A DNA stretch of 9,520 nucleotides. It comes from Candidatus Syntropharchaeum sp. GTDB lineage: Archaea; Halobacteriota; Syntropharchaeia; Alkanophagales; Methanospirareceae. Numbering within the stretch: the first letter of the stretch is position 1; every line of letters starts with the position of its first letter. Below, in pieces: positions 6,375-9,520 of this stretch. The notes under the pieces were generated by a model. That model did not search any database and was not told where the DNA came from. It saw only the letters and a program-made list of their open reading frames with translations. The stretch lies in NCBI GenBank assembly GCA_016782355.1, contig JADHYP010000044.1, positions 1 to 9,520 on the forward strand, written 5' to 3'. The position numbers were made by a program, and so were the translations under genes.

Positions 6375-6460
6375 TCTAGTTCATAAATCCTATTTACGAA
6401 TAAGGGATGTGTATTAGAATCTGGATGGGAATCTAGGAATAGAAAGTCAGCCGTTGTTGA

Positions 6461-7624
6461 TCAATCCTCTTCTTTAAGTCTGATAGAGCGCAATTCTTCA
6501 TCTTCCTTAATCTCTTCTCTTAACTCAGGAATATAAGTTTCGTCAAGTATCCCATTTTCTGCTGATATAGTACCGAATACCCTGCTCAATTCATCATGTG
6601 TCAGACCACTCATTTCAGGCGGGACCATAAATTCGCTAGGTATAAACTCAAGTCCAGAGACTCTGAAATCACCTACTGAATCCTGAGCCTCTGTTATTAT
6701 TTCTTCAAGCGGCAGGTCTGTACCATACAGTTCCGCCTTTGAATCCAAGCGCACTAACATTTCATCTACTTCACTTTCAGTAATTTTCGGTATTACTATT
6801 ATTGACTCGTACGGAACACCATTTTCAATCTGTCCCTTCAAATCTTTCAGGTCGCCAAGCGGCATGGAACGCAATTCATCATCGCTCATCATTCTGGCTT
6901 TGCCTACAAACCTTTGTGTATATTGGTCCAGATTAATTTCTCCGCTCATCAGGTAGTTTTGAAGTTCAGTCACGACATTTAATGGCATTGTGTACAACCC
7001 TGTAGGGCCACCACTGTGGGCCGTTAAAAGAGTGATTTCAGCAATTAATTGAGTTGCCTCTTGATATTCCGCAATGAGACTCTTTGCGTTTCCATATGGA
7101 AGGAAAAACGTAGAAACCCTTTCCTCCTGCTCCTCATCGATATATTCAATTCCGACTTTTCCATCAGAGTATCTGATATCTGATATGTAAATGTTCAGTT
7201 TATATGAAAGATATCTTCCTAGATTTGCAAGGTCAATTACACTAAGCTTTTGTTTTCCCTTACCAAAAGTCGTACTAGTTCTGGCTTTTATCCGTTTCAT
7301 TATTGACCCTAGAGGGCCTGACTCTGCAGAATCATAAAGAGTCTCTTCTTCTATACTTTCTTCTATATCTCCTTCCATCTTTGTTAATCCGTTCAAATCT
7401 AGATATTTTCCAATGATGTGCTTTACGTTTCTATATGGGACGGAAAACGTAGAAACACCCCCCTCTTTATTGGCATATTCAACTTCAGCATCTCTCTCAA
7501 CGAAATCTATATTTGTTATGTGAATTACTCCCTTACCAAAAATTGCACCAAGTCTATCCTTTTTCATATCTACCCAGAATAGACTATCAACAGTTAAGTT
7601 TATAAATTTTTTGTCAGAATTCAT
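6461..7624 (-). CDS. hypothetical protein with an internal tandem domain duplication, 387 aa
   Basis: Not recognised. Residues about 33-77 and 144-188 are two copies of one unit. Copy 1 contains VIHITNIDFVERDAEVEY and STFSVPYRNVKHIIGKY; copy 2 contains NIYISDIRYSDGKVGIEY and STFFLPYGNAKSLIAEY. Each looks like a few beta strands followed by a helix. The similarity probably begins earlier, at about residues 7 and 127. The DNA behind the STFxxPYxN motif is also alike: 7082-7117 and 7421-7456 match at 31 of 36 positions. The rest is acidic, ending in a very acidic tail (EEIKEDEELRSIRLKEED). There is no membrane segment or signal peptide. Its ATG at 7624 overlaps the end of the endonuclease IV-like gene by 11 nt, so the two are very likely cotranscribed and translationally coupled. 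A functional link to the DNA-repair protein is possible but unproven. Confidence 0.78.
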   Translation of the reverse strand: MNSDKKFINLTVDSLFWVDMKKDRLGAIFGKGVIHITNIDFVERDAEVEYANKEGGVSTFSVPYRNVKHIIGKYLDLNGLTKMEGDIEESIEEETLYDSAESGPLGSIMKRIKARTSTTFGKGKQKLSVIDLANLGRYLSYKLNIYISDIRYSDGKVGIEYIDEEQEERVSTFFLPYGNAKSLIAEYQEATQLIAEITLLTAHSGGPTGLYTMPLNVVTELQNYLMSGEINLDQYTQRFVGKARMMSDDELRSMPLGDLKDLKGQIENGVPYESIIVIPKITESEVDEMLVRLDSKAELYGTDLPLEEIITEAQDSVGDFRVSGLEFIPSEFMVPPEMSGLTHDELSRVFGTISAENGILDETYIPELREEIKEDEELRSIRLKEED

Positions 7625-8468
7625 GGCCTAGGCTTTCAAACACTTTCTTCATCCTCAACGAATCCAGTTCCAGTATCGGCGATTCGCAGATAATCGTTAT
7701 GTTTTGCTTTCTCCGCATAATTTCTTTTGCGAGCGGCTCAAATGGCGGGCTGTCATCGAGCACAAGATGTCTCCGCTCGCCTTTTGCAGTGTATTCGACG
7801 TTCGAAAAGTGGGTGTGCAAATGCTTCAGGCGCAGTGGCTTTACAGCATCCAGCACTTTTCCGTAATCAATCTTTCCGACCTGCCGTGCGTAGATATGTG
7901 CAAAGTCTATCACCGGTATGCACCGACGCACTTTTTTACAGACTGCCACGATTTCATCGAGCGTTCCGAACGCACCGCTTTTTCCTGTTGTTTCGAGACC
8001 GAGCTTGACGCTGCGCGGCGTTCGCTTTACAAGCTCTTTACACGCTGATATGATTCGGTCAAAAGCCTCTTGTTTTTCCAGCTTGCCGTAAAAACCTGGA
8101 TGGAATGTCACAACGCCACCGCCTGCCGCACCCATCCGTTCAGCTGCTGACATGATGCGCTTCATCGACACCTTAAGCTTTTTTGGATTACACAGATTCA
8201 CATAATAAGGCGCGTGGCAGCTCAGGTGTATGTTGTTTTCCTTTGCAGCTTTGCCGCATTCCTTCGCCAGTGCTACGCTCATACGAACGCCGTATGTGAA
8301 CTGGATTTCAAGGGCTGATAAATTCAGTTCAGCAACGTCTTTTATCCCTTCAAGCGTCCCGCCGCGCGTGAACCCTGGCGTTCCTGCAGGCCCGAGAAAA
8401 ATATTGAACTTACTCTTCGCCTTACTCTTAGTTCTACTCTTCATACTAAACTTTGTCCTACTCATCAT
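7614..8468 (-). CDS. endonuclease IV-family TIM-barrel protein (AP endonuclease 2 family)
   Basis: A 284-residue protein. The endonuclease IV family cuts DNA at abasic sites in base-excision repair, using three zinc ions in a TIM barrel. Family metal-ligand positions are visible in order: His in LSCHAPYYVNL, His in VTFHPGFYGK, Glu in LGLETTGKSG, Asp and His in VIDFAHIYAR, His in HLHTHFSNVEY, His in GERRHLVLDD, and Glu in ICESPILELD. The bacterial Asp-Arg-His triad reads Arg-Arg-His here, as I recall for many archaeal members, so substrate or activity may differ from E. coli Nfo. The barrel begins at about residue 22 (NIFLGPAGTPG). Before it is a basic Ser/Lys/Arg-rich leader (SRTKFSMKSRTKSKAKSK) that the family usually lacks. 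Starts at ATG 8468, 8465 or Met9 are all possible. It lies 30 nt after Sec61-beta and overlaps the next gene by 11 nt. Confidence 0.88.
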   Translation of the reverse strand: MMSRTKFSMKSRTKSKAKSKFNIFLGPAGTPGFTRGGTLEGIKDVAELNLSALEIQFTYGVRMSVALAKECGKAAKENNIHLSCHAPYYVNLCNPKKLKVSMKRIMSAAERMGAAGGGVVTFHPGFYGKLEKQEAFDRIISACKELVKRTPRSVKLGLETTGKSGAFGTLDEIVAVCKKVRRCIPVIDFAHIYARQVGKIDYGKVLDAVKPLRLKHLHTHFSNVEYTAKGERRHLVLDDSPPFEPLAKEIMRRKQNITIICESPILELDSLRMKKVFESLGHEF

Positions 8469-8498
8469 TAATTATTATGTAGTCTGTTCAAAAATCAT

Positions 8499-8657
8499 TC
8501 AGAAAAAGAATTTCAGCACAAGCTCAAAACCAACTACCGCAGCGACAACATATGTCACATGCTTAGGCTTCAGCTTGATTAGCGTCTTGCCTTCCTCACC
8601 ATAGCGCATCAGTCCGCCAGACCCGCTCGGCATGTATACTTTGTCTTTTTTTGCCAT
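8499..8657 (-). CDS. preprotein translocase subunit Sec61-beta
   Basis: A 52-residue protein starting MAKKDKVYMPSGSGGLMRYG. It is the small third subunit of the archaeal SecYE-beta channel in the cytoplasmic membrane, through which secreted and membrane proteins pass. The family pattern is complete: a basic start, the Pro-Ser-Gly-rich loop followed by Leu-Met-Arg-Tyr, the Lys-Pro-Lys-His motif just before the membrane (IKLKPKHV), and one C-terminal transmembrane helix (about residues 34-52, ending KFFF). The length is typical. A TATA box sits about 29 nt upstream (8681-8691), indicating a leaderless message. It appears to head the operon with the endonuclease IV-like gene and the 387-aa gene. 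Confidence 0.93.
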   Translation of the reverse strand: MAKKDKVYMPSGSGGLMRYGEEGKTLIKLKPKHVTYVVAAVVGFELVLKFFF

Positions 8658-8680
8658 GTATATCAACTCTTGTTTAGCAT

Positions 8681-8691
8681 TATTAAATATT
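8681..8691 (-). promoter_or_regulatory. TATA box of the Sec61-beta operon
   Basis: Minus-strand AATATTTAATA is centred about 29 nt before the ATG at 8657. It overlaps the last codons of the upstream 102-aa gene by two bases. Confidence 0.55.
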
Positions 8692-8998
8692 AAAGTTTTG
8701 CAGGCATAACACCATGAACGAGTTTCATATCATCATCAGAACTTACCATGTATAGACAATATGGGTTTTTATATTCTCTTTGTGCCAGCACACTTTCAAC
8801 TTCTGGTTTTAATATGCCTTCTGCGGTGAATTGTTCTGCTATTACACAGATTTGAGATATATCATTGCGACGCTCTACCCAGCCGATATACTCTTTTACT
8901 TCACCACCGAACTCTTTTGGTTCGAAAAATATAGAATATCGTGTTATTTCTTTGAGTTGATCATTAGTAAGTCTATGTCCTTGTTGGACAGACTTCAT
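8690..8998 (-). CDS. hypothetical protein, 102 aa
   Basis: Not recognised. The frame stays open to an ATG at 9121, but that part overlaps the RNase P RNA. I take the ATG at 8998, which begins MKSVQQGHRLTNDQLKEI and has a TATA box (9021-9030) about 28 nt upstream. The protein looks soluble and alpha/beta: a helix (TNDQLKEITRYSIFF), then strands around VKEYIGWVERRNDISQICVI, a helical stretch (KPEVESVLAQREY), and a strand at YCLYMVSSDD. It contains two cysteines and no motif I can assign. Its stop lies 33 nt before the Sec61-beta start on the same strand. Confidence 0.65.
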   Translation of the reverse strand: MKSVQQGHRLTNDQLKEITRYSIFFEPKEFGGEVKEYIGWVERRNDISQICVIAEQFTAEGILKPEVESVLAQREYKNPYCLYMVSSDDDMKLVHGVMPAKL

Positions 8999-9020
8999 AG
9001 ATATAGTTTTAATAATAATC

Positions 9021-9033
9021 TTTAAAAATAAAA
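9021..9033 (-). promoter_or_regulatory. T-rich 3' boundary of RNase P RNA and TATA box of the 102-aa gene
   Basis: Minus-strand TTTTATTTTTAAA directly follows the last P1 pair of RNase P RNA. T runs are the usual archaeal transcription stop. The same bases (TTTTTAAAG) sit about 28 nt upstream of the ATG at 8998 and can serve as its TATA box, so one element may do both jobs. Confidence 0.45.
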
Positions 9034-9369
9034 TGGCGTGTTGGCCATAGCCCATCTTCTGTGTCGCCTCCATTTGGAGACTTGGGTAGCATTTGTCTGA
9101 GCGCTTATGCTTGCATCGCATCGGGACCTGCTGTCCGTTTCATCTTGTCCTGCCTCAACTCAGCTTTTTCTGTTCCGAACCTTTGACAGCCCGAAAGAGC
9201 TTCAGCTACATTGTTGGCGAGACAGGAAAGTTCCGTTTCTGATACAGCCGAATGCTTCTCAGCATGTTACTACTCCGCCGAATAAACGGCTTTCGTAGCT
9301 CCCTCAGATGGATGGAGCTTCCTCACTCGTCGTTTGACCGACAAGCGAAGCTACCTGGCCAACTCGCCA
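9034..9369 (-). ncRNA. rnpB: RNase P RNA
   Basis: The catalytic RNA of RNase P, which removes 5' leaders from pre-tRNAs together with its archaeal protein subunits. It is about 336 nt, within the archaeal range. The ends form P1: TGGCG-A-GTTGGCCA (9369-9356) pairs with TGGCCAAC-A-CGCCA (9047-9034), 13 pairs around one A-A mismatch. P2 is supported by GGTAGC just inside P1 and GCTACC near the 3' end. P3 is the hairpin CTTGTCG/CGACGAG. The conserved 5' core GAGGAAGCTCC is at 9324-9314, and the 3' core ACAGAAGATGGGCTATGG is at 9062-9045. The CCATC after the first and the GATGG in the second can form P4. A TATA box at 9391-9400 places the start near 9369, in agreement with P1. The long open frames reported on either strand here are not genes. 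Confidence 0.92.
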
Positions 9370-9390
9370 AGAATCTATTGCCACGCTCGG

Positions 9391-9400
9391 CTTATAAAGG
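9391..9400 (-). promoter_or_regulatory. TATA box of RNase P RNA
   Basis: Minus-strand CCTTTATAAG is centred about 26 nt before the predicted RNA 5' end at 9369. Confidence 0.6.
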
Positions 9401-9440
9401 TTGCGCTTTTGGATAGTTTGCGGCGTATGTAAAACAAAGC

Positions 9441-9466
9441 TTTAAATTATAACACTGTTATAAAAA
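9441..9466 (+). promoter_or_regulatory. promoter with perfect palindrome upstream of the last gene
   Basis: TTATAAC-ACT-GTTATAA (9447-9463) is a perfect 7-bp inverted repeat with a 3-nt spacer. It is flanked and overlapped by two TATA-like elements, TTTAAATTATA (9441-9451) and TTATAAAA (9459-9466). The second lies about 28-32 nt before the candidate starts at 9490 and 9495. A repressor dimer bound here would cover the TATA box. Confidence 0.4.
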
Positions 9467-9494
9467 TAGTATTAGAAGTGGAATAAGTGATGAG

Positions 9495-9520
9495 ATGGAC
9501 GTTGAAAAAATCCGCGCTGA
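9495..9520 (+). CDS. start of an unidentified gene, runs off the window
   Basis: ATG 9495 opens MDVEKIRA, preceded four bases upstream by a weak ribosome-binding match (GTGA, 9487-9490). ATG 9490 in another frame opens MRWTLKKSAL and is also open to the edge. The first reads more like a protein start and better fits the ribosome-binding match. Too little sequence to name a family. Confidence 0.4.

Noticed and set aside
6375..6460. Terminator hairpin between the convergent genes
   Set aside because: No clear stem-loop or long T run seen on either strand.
8999..9121. N-terminal extension of the 102-aa protein to ATG 9121
   Set aside because: It runs through the conserved 3' core and P1 of RNase P RNA; the ATG at 8998 has its own TATA box.
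9296..9324. Strong hairpin GAAGCTCC / GGGAGCT as a separate terminator or regulatory stem
   Set aside because: It lies in the conserved core of RNase P RNA, where the same bases take part in the known fold.

Overview
The window is archaeal. The evidence is a Sec61-beta gene, an archaeal-type RNase P RNA, an RtcB/archaease pair, two LAGLIDADG homing endonucleases, and AT-rich TATA boxes about 25-33 nt upstream of start codons, which implies mostly leaderless transcripts. I cannot name the species. The small compact genes, the HTH-LAGLIDADG fusion and the many unknown proteins would suit a DPANN or other poorly sampled euryarchaeal lineage, but that is inference.

Layout. 1-245 (-): membrane protein running off the window, with an apparent frameshift. 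258-510 (-): small winged-helix regulator. 511-638: divergent promoter region with inverted repeats. 639-1481 (+): LAGLIDADG endonuclease 1. 1474-2960 (+): rtcB, the RNA-splicing ligase, interrupted by a 29-nt insert at 1699-1727. 2864-4225 (-): LAGLIDADG endonuclease 2 with HTH domains; its tail runs antisense into the end of rtcB. 4411-4860 (-): archaease, the RtcB cofactor. 4861-5168: promoters and a possible gene remnant. 5169-6374 (+): unknown 401-aa protein. 8657-6461 (-): apparent operon of Sec61-beta, an endonuclease IV-type TIM-barrel protein and an unknown protein with an internal duplication. 8690-8998 (-): unknown 102-aa protein. 9034-9369 (-): RNase P RNA. 9490-9520 (+): start of another gene.

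The centrepiece is rtcB. Removing exactly 29 nt restores the universally conserved Gly-Tyr-Gly-Phe-Pro-Ile-Gly-Gly stretch and the reading frame. The insert ends fall exactly at the second nucleotide of two 3-nt bulges that flank a 4-bp helix, with a 5-bp inner stem. This is the geometry of an archaeal bulge-helix-bulge intron. Such introns are cut by the tRNA splicing endonuclease and sealed by RtcB. If the reading is right, the RNA ligase must ligate its own mRNA before it can be made. The gene is bracketed by two intact homing endonuclease genes and followed by the gene for the ligase's activator, archaease. RNase P RNA, another RNA-processing gene, lies at the far end of the window but is separately transcribed.
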